DNA of 64,000 nt from assembly GCA_940337035.1 (NCBI GenBank), contig CALNHX010005218.1, positions 47,286-111,285 of the forward strand. The letters run 5' to 3'. The notes beneath the pieces were generated by a model. The model made no database searches, was not told the DNA's origin, and saw nothing but the letters and a program-made list of their open reading frames with translations. Position 1 is the stretch's first letter, and each line of letters starts with the position of its first letter. Positions 32,618-43,429 of this stretch are shown here, piece after piece. This DNA comes from Agriotes lineatus (Eukaryota > Arthropoda > Insecta > Coleoptera > Elateridae). The translations under genes were made by a program, and so were the position numbers.

Positions 32618-34069
32618 ATGGTATTTAAATTAGATGTTAATCGACTGCTCGTCGATGAGCTCGATTATGAGCTTCGAGTTAGAGACATTGCCATTCAGGG
32701 CAACGTCCAAGACAAACGCAAATTACTCCGTGCTCGTATGAAGATAGATCTTCTTATGAATGTCACTTTCACTCCCGTGTCTTTCGATGCTACTGAAGAA
32801 CTTGCGATCTGTGAAGACAAACTTTCTATTTTAGCTGCCGAAATTGATAGTTGCACCTCTAGGAACCTGGACAATGATGCCCAACGATTAGGTACTCGCC
32901 TTCTTCATGTTCAAGGTCGTCTAGGTCATATTCTAGCAGAACCAGATTCCGCTTCTAGGTTGGAGTCCTTGAAGGATAGATGCGAACAATTAATTGCCGC
33001 CTTGGAAGCGAAACTTCAGCTTCACGTTGATACCCAAGCTCGCAACGACACAACAGCTGCACCGAGTGATTCAAGCTCGGAGGATGGTTCGTTAGTTTTA
33101 TCTTCGGAAACCCAAATTCGCCCCCATAGCTCTGCTGTCACTACGTCTCAGGAAGATGCTGCCTTGCCTGTTAGTTCGACTGCTAATTCGGTTACGTGGA
33201 GTCACCCTTTGTTCACTTCACAGTTTTCTGCCCCTCATTCTGCATCGTATAGACACACTTCAGCCAATTATTTAGCCATCAATAAATGGAGGATTACCTT
33301 CGATGGAGGAAATGGTTTAACTAGCTTTTTAGAGGAAATTGAAGAAACTCGCATAGCTCGAAACGTATCCAAGGATCAACTTTTTGCTGCTGCCATCGAA
33401 TTGTTCACTGGCAACGCTCGAATTTGGTTTCGTTCCATTCGCAACACCATTCGTTCTTGGGACGAATTGATCATCGCTTTGAAAGCCGCTTTCCTGCCTT
33501 GCGATTATGAAATCAGCCTATGGGATGAGATCCGTAGTAGAACCCAAGGACCCGATGAGCCCGTGACGGTCTATGTTGCTATTATGGAGAACCTTTTTAG
33601 TCGCCTTTCTCGTTTACCTGTAGAAATGGAACGCATAGAGATTATGCGTAGAAACTTGCAACCATACTTACAGGCACAACTGGCTCTCTACTCTCCCACG
33701 AGTATCTCGCAACTAAGGCAACTTGGAAAGTTAATTGAAGATGCTAAGGTGCGTGCTTCGAGGTTCAAGAATCCACCTCCGCCTTATCAAGCCCTCGAAC
33801 CTGACTTGGCTTATCACAAGCCCCGTTTTGGTGCTAGAGCTGCTGCCATTGAGGAAACTAGTTCCACTCCTAGCCCCTCTGCCGAAGGACAAGTCTGCGA
33901 TGTTACAGCCGCCCGACCCTATGGTGTGTGCTGGAACTGTGGGAAGCCCGACCATCGCGTAGCTCAGTGTCCATCGCCGCGCAAATTGAAATGCTATCGC
34001 TGCGGTAAAGCCGACGTCACAATTCGTACCTGCCCTTCCTGCTCGGGAAACGGGAACGGAAGGTGTTAA
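32618..34069 (+). CDS. Gypsy-2 gag
   Basis: The first ATG in the frame is 32618 (MVFKLDVNRLLVDELDYEL), giving about 483 residues. An N-terminal SAP-like/helical region (QDKRKLLRARMKID) is followed by a long helical stretch, a serine-rich linker (residues ~145-215), the capsid core (AINKWRITFDGGNGLTSFL, LFTGNARIWFRSIRNTI, WDELIIALKAAFLP, RRNLQPYLQAQLAL) and two nucleocapsid fingers: CWNCGKPDHRVAQC at ~438-451, and CYRCGKADVTIRTC, where the histidine of CCHC is absent. The frame is intact and ends at TAA, overlapping the pol frame by 7 nt. The gypsy-3 gag shares its N-terminal and capsid layout. It makes the particle shell and packages RNA. Confidence 0.9.
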   Translation: MVFKLDVNRLLVDELDYELRVRDIAIQGNVQDKRKLLRARMKIDLLMNVTFTPVSFDATEELAICEDKLSILAAEIDSCTSRNLDNDAQRLGTRLLHVQGRLGHILAEPDSASRLESLKDRCEQLIAALEAKLQLHVDTQARNDTTAAPSDSSSEDGSLVLSSETQIRPHSSAVTTSQEDAALPVSSTANSVTWSHPLFTSQFSAPHSASYRHTSANYLAINKWRITFDGGNGLTSFLEEIEETRIARNVSKDQLFAAAIELFTGNARIWFRSIRNTIRSWDELIIALKAAFLPCDYEISLWDEIRSRTQGPDEPVTVYVAIMENLFSRLSRLPVEMERIEIMRRNLQPYLQAQLALYSPTSISQLRQLGKLIEDAKVRASRFKNPPPPYQALEPDLAYHKPRFGARAAAIEETSSTPSPSAEGQVCDVTAARPYGVCWNCGKPDHRVAQCPSPRKLKCYRCGKADVTIRTCPSCSGNGNGRC

Positions 34070-35295
34070 GAGGCCGATTAGCGTCTTCTCCTGTCACCAT
34101 TTCTGAGGCCAATGTCGTCTCCCAATCTTGGGAAACGGATCACATACCTACCGAACATCGCATTCTGCTCGATTTCATCTTAGATCACGCCAACAAAGAT
34201 GAGAGGCCCTATCTTCGAGTGTCTATTTTTGGAAAGGAACTTCTTGGTTTGTTAGACTCCGGCGCGAGCCGTACCATTTTAGGTCGCCAAGGTTGGAACG
34301 TATTGAAGAACTCCTGCAAATTAAGCTCCGTTAAACCCACTACCTGCAGTGTTGCCAACGGCGAGAAATGTCAGAGCATTGGTACACTTACCGTCCCCAT
34401 CGTCTTGAGGGACCGGGTGAGAACCTTTGAAGTCCTGGTTGTCCCCTCGTTACCACATACACTCATTTTGGGCACCGACTTCTGGAAGAGGATGGCCCTT
34501 GTGCCAGATCTTCGCCATGGGGAATGGACCTTCTCCAAAGCCTCGGCTGATGAGCAAATCGCTGCGATCCGTTCAACTGAACACCTCACGAACGACGAAC
34601 AAGCTGTGCTTGATCAGACTATCAGCGAAGCTTTTTCCTTGATAGGAGATGGTGTAGGATGTACCCATTTAGTGGAACACGTAATCAAGACGGATGCTGA
34701 ACCAATTAAGCAGCGCTATTATCCAATCTCGCCTGCTTTACAACAGCACGTGAATCAAGAGCTCGACGATATGTTAGAAAAGGGCATTGTGGAACCCTCA
34801 ACATCCGCATGGTCATCGCCCATCGTTATGATAAAGAAGAAGGATGGCTCTTACCGCTTCTGTGTGGACTATCGGAAGCTCAACAAGGTTAGCCAACCTG
34901 ATGCCTATCCACTCCCGTACATCAGCAACATTTTGGACAAGTTACGGGATGCACAATACCTGACCACGTTAGATGTCAAGTCAGCTTACTTTCAGGTGCC
35001 GGTTTCTGTCGCTAGCCGCCCGCTAACTGCTTTCACTGTCCCTAATCGTGGGTTGTATCAATTTTGTCGCCTCCCGTTCGGTCTTCATACCGCCCCGGCG
35101 ACTTGGCAACGCCTTATCGACCGAGTTATTGGTGCCGACCTAGAACCTTACGCCTTCACATACTTGGATGACATTATTATCTGCACTCCTACCTTCGAAA
35201 AACACCTGGAGGTCTTGAAGGAAGTCATATCTAGGATCGCCCAGGCCGGCCTAACTTTGAACCGGAAAAATGTCATTTTTGCAAGCCCGAACTGA
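34063..35295 (+). CDS. Gypsy-2 pol, first part: protease and reverse transcriptase
   Basis: The frame overlaps the gag end and is -1 relative to it, so expression through ribosomal frameshifting is plausible. The frame stays open upstream of 34063, and no ATG is needed. Protease active site GLLDSGASRTILG lies at residues ~62-74. The reverse transcriptase has IKQRYYPISPALQQHV, SPIVMIKKKDGSYRFCVDYR, TLDVKSAYFQVPV, LYQFCRLPFGLHTAPATWQR and the catalytic TYLDDIIIC near residue 367. It stops at 35293-35295, within the thumb. The next frame resumes the protein at once, which indicates a single-base change in an A-run near 35266-35272. Confidence 0.93.
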   Translation: MLRGRLASSPVTISEANVVSQSWETDHIPTEHRILLDFILDHANKDERPYLRVSIFGKELLGLLDSGASRTILGRQGWNVLKNSCKLSSVKPTTCSVANGEKCQSIGTLTVPIVLRDRVRTFEVLVVPSLPHTLILGTDFWKRMALVPDLRHGEWTFSKASADEQIAAIRSTEHLTNDEQAVLDQTISEAFSLIGDGVGCTHLVEHVIKTDAEPIKQRYYPISPALQQHVNQELDDMLEKGIVEPSTSAWSSPIVMIKKKDGSYRFCVDYRKLNKVSQPDAYPLPYISNILDKLRDAQYLTTLDVKSAYFQVPVSVASRPLTAFTVPNRGLYQFCRLPFGLHTAPATWQRLIDRVIGADLEPYAFTYLDDIIICTPTFEKHLEVLKEVISRIAQAGLTLNRKNVIFASPN

Positions 35296-35312
35296 AGTAC
35301 CTGGGGTACGTC

Positions 35313-37250
35313 GTGAACTCCAAAGGTCTACTTGTCGACCCGGAAAAGGTCGAAGCAATCTTGAACATCCCTAACCCCAAGACGGTACCAGAGGTTAGAA
35401 GGATATTGGGAATGGCATCGTGGTATCGGCGCTTTGTGCCTAACTTTTCTTCAGTTGTGTCACCTATGACTCGCCTGCTTCGCAAGAACCAGAAGTTTGT
35501 TTGGTCTGAGGAATGTCAAACCGCATTTGACACCATCAAAGACTGCCTCGTCTCGGCCCCTGTGCTCTCTTGCCCAGATTTCAGTCGGCCCTTCACCATT
35601 CAGACGGACGCCTCTGGTTATGGACTCGGAGCCGTCTTGTCCCAGACGTATCCTGAGGGAGAGAAGGTCGTCTGCTATATAAGCCGTTCACTCACGAAGA
35701 ATGAGCGGAAGTTCAGCACAACGGAACGTGAATGTCTCGCGGTACTCTTCGCCATCGAAAAACTTCGCCCGTACATCGAGGGAACTAAGTTCGACGTCGT
35801 GACCGACCACTACGCCCTCAAGTGGTTGCATAATATTAAAGACCCCATAGGACGCATTGCGCGTTGGGCCATACGCCTACAACAATATAATTTCAATGTT
35901 ATCCATCGCAAAGGCAAAGACAATGTCGTACCTGACGCTCTATCCAGGTCCGTACCTATTGTCGATGAGGTCACTGAGGACGATGATGTTCAAGACCGTT
36001 GGTATGCTCGGATGCGCCTAAAAATCCGAAACGATCCACAGCACTATCCTGCTTGGCGCGAGTCGAATTTGCAACTCTACAAACATGTTAGGAGCCCGTA
36101 TCCAGAACTCATGCAGGCCAATGAAGATTGGAAGATAGTTCTACCTAAGGACAAACGTTCAGAAATACTACGACGTAATCATGATGATCCTACCTCAGGA
36201 CATCTTGGCGTTTCGAAAACCTTAGGTCGCATAGCTCAGAGGTACTACTGGCCCAAGATGCGAACGGACGTTCTGCGCTACATTCGCAACTGCAAGGTGT
36301 GTTCCCGCACTAAGCCTGACCAACGACCACCCGCTGGACATATGGGAGGTCACACAAACATCTCGAAGCCCTGGGAGGTCATCTGTATGGACCTCATAGG
36401 ACCTCTACCTCGTTCATCTCGGGGATATCAGTATATACTCGTAGTGGCTGATTGTTTCTCTAAACTCCCTCTTGTATTTCCCCTTCGTAAGGCTACGGCC
36501 GCTGCAGTCGTACGTCACGTTGAAGAAAACGTGTTTTTATTGTTTGGCGCTCCGAAGAGAATTATCTGCGACAATGGTGTCCAGTTCAAGAGTCGCGAAT
36601 TTACTGCCTTGGCTAGGAACTATGGCTGCAGAATAGCGTTTACAGCGTTGTATCACCCTCAGGCAAATCCAACGGAACGCATCAATCGTGTTCTGAAAAC
36701 AATGCTTACAGCGTACGTGTCCGACAAACAACGTGAGTGGGATAAATACTTACAACAAGTCGCTTGTGCCATAAGAACCTCCAAGCATGATGTCACTGGT
36801 CATAGCCCCTACTTTTTGAATTTTGGCCGAGAAATTACACTCGACGGAAATCCTGAAGAAAGACCTGAAGATGAAGGTCCCGAACTTCGTGTCATCAGGG
36901 ATGAAAACCCCAATATAAGAGCCCAAGCGCTGCAACGGTTGTACAAAGAAGTAAAAGTTCGTCTTGCTAGGGCCTACGATCGCTCGAAGGTCTACTACAA
37001 CCTGCGAAGACGACCTGATGAATATCAGATAGGCAACTCCGTTTGGAGAAGAAACTTCACGCAATCGGATGCTGCTAACCACTATACTGCTAAATTGGCA
37101 CCCAAGTTCATTGGACCCTTTATAGTTCATAAGAAATTGTCTCGCTTCATTTATCAACTTAAGGATCCGGACGGTCGTTTGCGTGGGAATTGGCATGCCA
37201 AAGACTTGAAGCTCAACAACGCTGTCGACGATAATGATGATTTGGTTTAG
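35313..37250 (+). CDS. Gypsy-2 pol, second part: RNase H and integrase
   Basis: It continues the reverse transcriptase thumb/connection (LLVDPEKVEAILNIPNP, MASWYRRFVPNFSSV), then RNase H (IQTDASGYGLGAVLSQ, TTERECLAVLFAIEKLRPYI, VVTDHYALKWLHNI), the linker PDALSRS, and an integrase with an H2C2 module (H..H near 36180-36200, CKVCSR near 36297). The core triad is CMDLIGPL (~residue 357), ICDNGVQF (~418) and NPTERINRVLK (~451). The C-terminal GPFIV region precedes the stop (KFIGPFIVHKKLSRFIYQL). The 645 residues are uninterrupted, so only the frameshift near 35270 separates this copy from a continuous pol. Confidence 0.93.
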   Translation: MNSKGLLVDPEKVEAILNIPNPKTVPEVRRILGMASWYRRFVPNFSSVVSPMTRLLRKNQKFVWSEECQTAFDTIKDCLVSAPVLSCPDFSRPFTIQTDASGYGLGAVLSQTYPEGEKVVCYISRSLTKNERKFSTTERECLAVLFAIEKLRPYIEGTKFDVVTDHYALKWLHNIKDPIGRIARWAIRLQQYNFNVIHRKGKDNVVPDALSRSVPIVDEVTEDDDVQDRWYARMRLKIRNDPQHYPAWRESNLQLYKHVRSPYPELMQANEDWKIVLPKDKRSEILRRNHDDPTSGHLGVSKTLGRIAQRYYWPKMRTDVLRYIRNCKVCSRTKPDQRPPAGHMGGHTNISKPWEVICMDLIGPLPRSSRGYQYILVVADCFSKLPLVFPLRKATAAAVVRHVEENVFLLFGAPKRIICDNGVQFKSREFTALARNYGCRIAFTALYHPQANPTERINRVLKTMLTAYVSDKQREWDKYLQQVACAIRTSKHDVTGHSPYFLNFGREITLDGNPEERPEDEGPELRVIRDENPNIRAQALQRLYKEVKVRLARAYDRSKVYYNLRRRPDEYQIGNSVWRRNFTQSDAANHYTAKLAPKFIGPFIVHKKLSRFIYQLKDPDGRLRGNWHAKDLKLNNAVDDNDDLV

Positions 37251-37908
37251 TCTACGTCTTTTTGGGAGGTTGGTTTGGGGACGTCGGACGGAACCTTTGG
37301 GACCCAACTCACCTTTCCTTTTTCTCGAATTGGAGTCCCGACCTAAACATCTGGTCCCTTCATTTCTCGCATCTTTCTCTGTCTCATTTTTTTTTCTTGT
37401 TTGAAAGGGATGTTCCCTCTTTTTGCTGTGTTCGTTCTCTTTATACTTCGTGTTATTTTGGATATCAGTTCTATCTTCCGTCATTTGGAGATAGCTTCAG
37501 TGCTGTAGGTCGATCCTGGGCCTAAGTACTTAACCCTTGGTTGAGGTTGGTTTTCCTTTTCCTTCCTTCTTCTGTGTCGTTCGCTTTCCTGTCTCCCACT
37601 CCGCATTTTTTCCGAGGTGTTTGCGTTTCGGGTGCATCTTTGTTGCAACCTGACGTAGCCTTCCCTTCCACCGGCGCAGCTCACATCATCTTGCAGCGAC
37701 GGAAGAGGTTGGTGTCTAGTTGTCTTCGATGATGTGCTTGAACTCTTACATCCTCTCTTCCTGTCTACTCTTTTAAGTCCTCTGTTTCTTCCCTTTGTAT
37801 TTCTTTCCGGCAGGCATCGTTTTTTTTTTGGGCAATTCGGTTTTGATGGCATTTGTATGGTCGGGTAAATCTGGAGTGGTTTACCCTCCCTTTTGTTGGG
37901 GGAGGATT
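37251..37908 (+). other. Gypsy-2 3' untranslated region and polypurine tract
   Basis: T/C-rich sequence without a credible gene. Purine-rich TTGGGGGAGGATT directly precedes the 3' LTR. There is no envelope-like frame, so the element has no third gene. Confidence 0.7.
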
Positions 37909-40280
37909 TGTTACGATACTTTTGGAGTGCCCCCCGTAGCATTGAACTTTCGCTAGCTGAATTTCTGAACTTGAATATTTATGGTTGGCTTTTGTCAATG
38001 TTTGCATGCTTTAACCTGGGTATAATTAGCTATATTTTATTTTTAATTACTCTCCTATAATTATCATGCAGTTTCGTAAGCAACCCCTCGTTTAATTACT
38101 TATATTTTGCAAATTAGGTTTATTCTTGCTATATTTTTACAAATATTTGGGTACGGCCGCTAGGCAACCGGTGATACAAATTGTTTTTAACTATTCCATT
38201 TGTTGCTAGAGCAATGTTATCTTTTCCTGCAGTCAAACTTGCCTGACTGGTTTTTTGGCTTCTTCTGGCCCAAATTTTTGTTATCAGATGACCTGTGGGC
38301 TGGGTTTTTGAATTTTTCGGCTTTCTTTTCAAGCTAAACTGTCGTGCTAGTAGGTGTTCCTCTGCAGCTAAGTGCTTCATAGCCCTTTGGTAGGGCTCGC
38401 CTCTTCGAATAGATTGTTTGAGGGATCTGGAAGCATTTCTGCGTTATCGTGGATGTTCGTAATGATTAGTTAGCTACTTACTTGCATCCCTTCGCTTTGG
38501 CGGATCTCCTGGAAACGACTTTAGCACGCTTCTTTCGGCTCGACCCCCAGCTTGAGGTAAGATTAGGTCAGTTTCTTCTTAATCGGGAGTACATTTGGGT
38601 TCTGTGCGTTTTTAGCCAAAAATTCCTGGCGGGAGTTAAAACACTCCCCATCTGCTTGAAATCCTTCCTGTCTGGAGTAGACCTACCCCGTTCGACTGCA
38701 CCCTGCTCGAATCCAGTTCGATGCACTGGGCCCCTAAGATAGTCGCATCGCCTGTGAATTTTTCAACTCTCGTGGGCCACGCTGAAGATTGAGCAACTGC
38801 TTTACACTCACCTGCAAGTCATCTTGCAACCTCCATAGCTGGCACCGCACCCCGCAGCTGCAGCCGCCATCGTTGCTTCTCTCTAGCTACGTCCAACCCC
38901 AGGGGAACGAACGGAGAGATTAGGTTCTGGTGAACTTTCCTGCAGGCAAGACGTTATTGTAGATAATATGCATTGCGCCTGTTGTAACTTATAATTGAAT
39001 CATACTGTTTCATGCCGTTAGCACTCCGGACATGTGTGATTTTATTCAGCATCGGATTGTACGATAGTAGGCTTCGTGCATCGTTAGTTTAGTAATATTT
39101 GAAATTGTGTTATTTTTGTTCGAGCCGCCGCGCAATGACATGCGGTTACCCTCTGCTACTTGCTAAATTAAGGTCGTAAGGTTTACCTGTGTATTGCTCC
39201 GTTTGTGCCTTCGGGTCTCCTAACCTTATTGACCTCTGCGTTATCTGAAAGATTTATAGAGTAGAACTTTGAGCTTCACTTGTGTCCTATCTGGACGTCG
39301 CTTCTACTCACCCGCTTACATAACACAGTTCGGACGCCTTAAAGCTTCGCTGTTTTCATCACCAAAACAATAGTTAATATTTTCATGTCAAACCTTCGGC
39401 GTGAAGTTAGGCACACTTCAGTGGCAGTGTCTCGTGAGCACCCTTCGGGAGCGTTGTGATTATTGTAGATCTCCGGTAACCGAGTAAGGGGCAAATCCAA
39501 GCCTTTGCTTTCTTTAGCATATAAATATACATACGTACACTTAATGCATTTTTAATATGGACACCGTCGTTCATGTGTGGCCACGCAAACGCACGCTGAT
39601 TCCGCCCTTTAGAAAATTTTGAATATAGATATAGCGTCATTTAGCTAACCTTCGGGGTTGAAACGTTAGCCAAGGAGGTCTTGTATTGCTCCGAGCCGGT
39701 ATACGCGAAATTTTAAACTCGCTCCGCGACTCGCGCTTGATCAATTTATTTTTTTTTTAATTTAATACTCGCTACGCTCCGTTGTAACCGCACAATGTTT
39801 TAATGTGTTAGCCCATTCTCAGGTCATAGTCATTGCTGCTCGTGGGCTAATATTTGCCCAATACTTATATTTAAATTTGTATTTATATTTACTATTGCAT
39901 GTCGCATACTGTGTGTTCTTTGATGTTGCTAAAAATATTGCCTGCTGTGATATTTGTATTTAGTTTATGTTAGCATTGCACTATAGTACGCACCAAACTC
40001 TTTGAAATAAAGCTGTGATATTTTCTTTGGTGGTTGATTTGATTGTTTTCTTTGTGCTGCTGGAAATTGTCTTGACCTTGTGCACGGTCCGGCATAAGGA
40101 TTAGAACTGAGTCGAGGACCTGGCGCCCACTCCTTTTTTTTTTGTATTCTCTCTTAGCATAGCTGGAACCCTGCGACCCTCGCGGCGAGCTAGCCCAATT
40201 AGGCCGATAGTTACCAGCCGGCAAAACACCAAATATCACTTTCGCCAAAAGGTAAGGCCGACCGTCTATCTTCCCTGACA
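37909..40280 (+). repeat. Gypsy-2 3' LTR (2.4 kb)
   Basis: Same start (TGTTACGATACTTTTGG) and end (CCCTGACA) as the 5' LTR. It is longer by about 249 bp, nearly all in one block. A homopolymer near 39748 also differs in length. Otherwise the copies look identical over long stretches. Confidence 0.92.
38200..38448 (+). other. Segment present only in the gypsy-2 3' LTR
   Basis: The 5' LTR passes directly from CTATTCCAT to CGTGGATG, whereas here about 245 bp intervene. The segment has no inverted ends and no target duplication that I can see. A deletion from the 5' LTR is therefore as likely as an insertion here. Confidence 0.75.
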
Positions 40281-42425
40281 AGGTTTTTCTAACGAACAAA
40301 CACGGATCAGCATCACTTTGCATAAAGTTCTGCTTCTTGATCATAAAACTAACCAGACGCTTGTTCCAGCACCGAGGTGCTTGCTTCAGCCCATACAAAC
40401 TTTTATTCAGCTTGCAAACTCGCCCAGATCCATCATCGAAGCCCTCGGGTTGCTTCATGAATACTTGTTCTTCCAGATCCCCATATAAAAATGCTGTCTT
40501 CACGTCAAACTGCACCAGACCAAGTTTTTCAGATGCTGCCACACTAAGTACCGTTCTCACTGTGTCAAAACGTGCCACTGGACTGAACGTTTCCTCGTAA
40601 TCTATACCATGCGTTTGTGCGTAGCCTTTTGCTACCAGTCTTGCCTTGAACCGCTCCAATGATCCATCGGGTTTTATCTTCACCCGCAACACCCAACGGT
40701 TTCCTATTAATTTTTGACCCTGTGGCAAGTCCACCAAGTCCCACGTATTGTTTTCTTCCAGCGAAGCCAACTCTTCGTGCATTGCACTCGTCCAATTCTG
40801 CTTCTCGTCTGAATGCATTGCCTCAGCATACGTCAGGATCGGGAGGTGTTCTGCAAACATCACATAGTCCTTCAAATAAACCGGCTTCTTTGTGGTTCGT
40901 TTGGAAAGCAATGTCGCAGCTTCCTCACCACCTTCCGCCACATTTTCTGCTGCAACAGGTTCGACTGATGCCTCCGGCTCTTCTGCTTCTTCAAAAGCTT
41001 CCTCCAGAACATGCTCATCCTCTTGAATCTGTTGCTGCTGCTTTTTATGAATTTCTTCGCTGCTGGAAATTACAATCTGCATTTGTGTAGCTTCTACTTC
41101 TTTTTCTTGCTGCATGTCAGGTGAAACTAGTGGGCATTTCTTACCTATAACGTTTTCTGGTTTAAAAACCACATCGTGACTGGTCACGACTTTATTCTTT
41201 TGGTTTATCCATATTCTGAACCCGTCTTTTTCCCCACAGTAGCCCACAAAATGACCCGCAACACTTTTCATGTCCCATTTCTGCCGATGTTGCTTTGGCA
41301 GGTGAACAAAACACTCGGTTCCAAAAATGTTAAAGTGATTCGGTTTTACAGCTTCTTTCTTATACCATAATTCATACGGTGTCTTGTTGTCCTCAGGAGT
41401 GGGCCCCGTTCGGTTCAGGATATATGCAGCAGTATTTACAGCCTCAGCCCAAAGTTTAATTGCAAGTTCTTTGTATGAATCATAGATCGAGCGCTTTCAA
41501 CAAGCGTTCGATTTTCCCTTTCTGCAGCCCCGTTCTGCTCTGGCGAGTACGGCATTGTTGTTCGCAGATTAATGCTCTTGGAATTTAAAAACACTTTTAC
41601 ACTGGCGTTATTAAATTCTGTCCCTCCATCACACACAAGTTCTTTCGCGATGTGTCCCGCTGTCGAAAGTTCATTAATAAAGGTTTTTACGCATTCCGGC
41701 ACTTCCGATTTTTGTTTTAGAAAAAACACCCGTCTAAATTTGGTGTATTCGTCCTTGAAGCACAAAAAATATCTCGCACCGCCAATCGAACATTGCTGCA
41801 TTGGGCCGCAAACGTCAGCGTGAGTGCGTTCGCCAACCACTGTTGCTCGATCCTTGCGTAGTCCGAAGTGCGTTCGGTGTTGCTTACCAAGGGCGCAACC
41901 ATCGCAGAACTCTTCGTCAACTTCGACTGAAATTCCATGCTTTTCTAAACACTTCTTCACGTGGCGTTTGTTTTGATGCGCCAACCGTTCGTGCCACAAT
42001 TGCAGTGTGTTTGTTTTTGCAGCAACAAAAACTTCCTGTAGAATACCAGGCCCGCTTACACGCATATTTAATTCGTACAACCTCTTAGAAGTCTTTTTAC
42101 CAGTTAACCGCACTTCACCGTTCTTCAGAAATTCGCACGCTTTTCCTGTGGCTCGGAACTCGAATCCCTTGTTGACGGTTTGACCAATCGAAAACAGATT
42201 TCTGCCAATATTGGGTACATACCACACATCCTGAAGATAGTTGCGTTTCCAACTGCCGTTTACTTTCATTTCTACATTTACAGTACCTTGACCATTCGCG
42301 TAGATAATTTCAGAATTTCCCACCTGAATTTGCTGTGGTGTTTGAAATTCTTCAAAACTTGAAAAATAATCCTTCCTTGATGTCATGTGCGCTGTTGCAC
42401 CAGAATCCGCTAACCACGCATCCTA
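40281..42425 (-). pseudogene. Copia pol, 5' part (protease, integrase, reverse transcriptase N-terminus)
   Basis: On the minus strand, directly after a TAG at 42423-42425, the frame gives the protease site WLADSGATAHMTS, then the zinc-binding GAG pre-integrase region (LQLWHERLAHQNKRHV, CDGCALGKQ). The integrase core has HADVCGPM, LVCDGGTEF and PEQNGAAERENRTLVE. A frame change near 41436-41470 precedes the part containing KPVYLKDYVMFAE and the reverse transcriptase N-terminal motifs WDLVDLPQGQKLIGNRW, RFKARLVAKGYAQ, FSPVARFDTVR, FDVKTAFLYGDL and SLYGLKQAPRCWN. It ends at CLFVRKT at the gypsy-2 junction. The open frame runs on into the LTR, but that tail is not copia protein. Confidence 0.9.
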
Positions 42426-43255
42426 TTCTTTTGCGCCCCCTACAGCCCTGCTTACAAATGCGTCACCAGCTGGTTTAAAATGCTTACTTCTTGAATTGGT
42501 GGCGCCCTCTGGCGGCTTCGTATTGCACTGTTTTGCAAAATGGCCGTATTTCCTGCATTTGAAACATTTCGGCCCTTTCTTGTGTTTTTCATCTTTCTTA
42601 CCGGATTTCGCCACCAGGGCTGTCGAACTACCTCCTTTTTCAGGCAACCGCATTTCTATGAGGCGAAGTCGTTCTGTTAATTTATTTACGGTTCTCTCAT
42701 CCAGTGGAACCGACTCCCAAACGCTCTTAAATTCAAAATACTCACGGGACAGCGTTGACATAATACGGCTCATTAGCAAAAGATCTGGTAGCTGTGTTTG
42801 GACTAGTTTCTTTAGCTCGTTGTTTAGTTCACTAAGTTCCTCTGAAGGCGGGATATATGAGTTGTGATGTCCTCCGTTGGATCCTGCTCGCTGCTAAAAA
42901 ACTGCTCCATGAGTCTGTCAAGACGCTGGCCTGAGCTTTGTTCGTATACAGATACCAATTTGTCCCACATTTGTTTTGAAGTTTCACACGTGGCAGTCAG
43001 GTCGACGTTAGCATCGTTCATCGCACTTACAATTATCAATTGAGCCAAAGCGTCGCTTTTCATAAAAGCCTTCGACTCCGTTGTGTAAACTGCACGATCT
43101 GCTCCATCTTCTGCTGGCTCTATTGGATGAATACGTGTACCCCTTACGACTTCCAGAACATCGTTATGCCTCAACAATAACTCAACCTGTCGTCGCCACC
43201 TGCTCCAATTACTAGCGCCTTCTAGCTTATCTATCTGTGTCTTGAAATCTCCCAT
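42423..43255 (-). pseudogene. Copia gag with one CCHC zinc knuckle, frameshifted
   Basis: It starts at minus-strand ATG 43255 (MGDFKTQIDKLEGASNWSRW), typical of the copia gag N-terminus, with LLRHNDVLEVV and MWDKLVSVYEQ. A frame change near 42824-42840 interrupts it. It continues as IMSTLSREYFEFKSVWESV, TVNKLTERLRLIE and the knuckle CFKCRKYGHFAKQC. It ends at a TAG (42423-42425) that is in frame with the protease. That stop may be decay, or a gag-pol readthrough point. Confidence 0.88.
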
Positions 43256-43429
43256 TTCCCGTCGTTTCTTTTTATTTAATAACGATGTAAATGTAGATAT
43301 TCAGCGCGTCACCGAACGCGATACTATCGAACACTTCACACGAGTCTCACTTCAACAAAACGTGCACGTGATCAGTTCCGTACTTGCAGAAAACAAAAAA
43401 ACAGTTATAAGCGGCGTGGGCACATAACC

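Larger units (their letters stand above)
30200..40280 (+). mobile_element. Gypsy-2: near-complete Ty3/gypsy element with very long LTRs, nested in copia
   Basis: The LTRs are 30200-32322 and 37909-40280, beginning TGTTACGATAC and ending CCTGACA. AGGT flanks both sides (30196-30199 and 40281-40284). The internal part has a tRNA-primer-site-like sequence, gag, pol with protease, reverse transcriptase, RNase H and integrase, a T-rich 3' leader and a purine tract (TTGGGGGAGGATT, about 37895). It sits in the copia reverse transcriptase codons just before the YVDD block. It is the youngest insertion in the nest. Confidence 0.93.

Noticed and set aside
37541..37942. Possible envelope-like third gene after gypsy-2 integrase
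   Set aside because: No plus-strand frame of useful length, no signal peptide and no membrane segment. The region is T/C-rich leader with a polypurine tract.
30525..38742. Identical 86- and 77-residue frames at 30525/38482 and 31450/39407 as a duplicated gene
   Set aside because: They lie at the same offsets of the two gypsy-2 LTRs and show no protein features.
39970..41271. A single 433-residue protein ending in the LTR
   Set aside because: The last ~110 residues are gypsy-2 LTR sequence read through the junction at 40280. Only the part above 40284 is copia.
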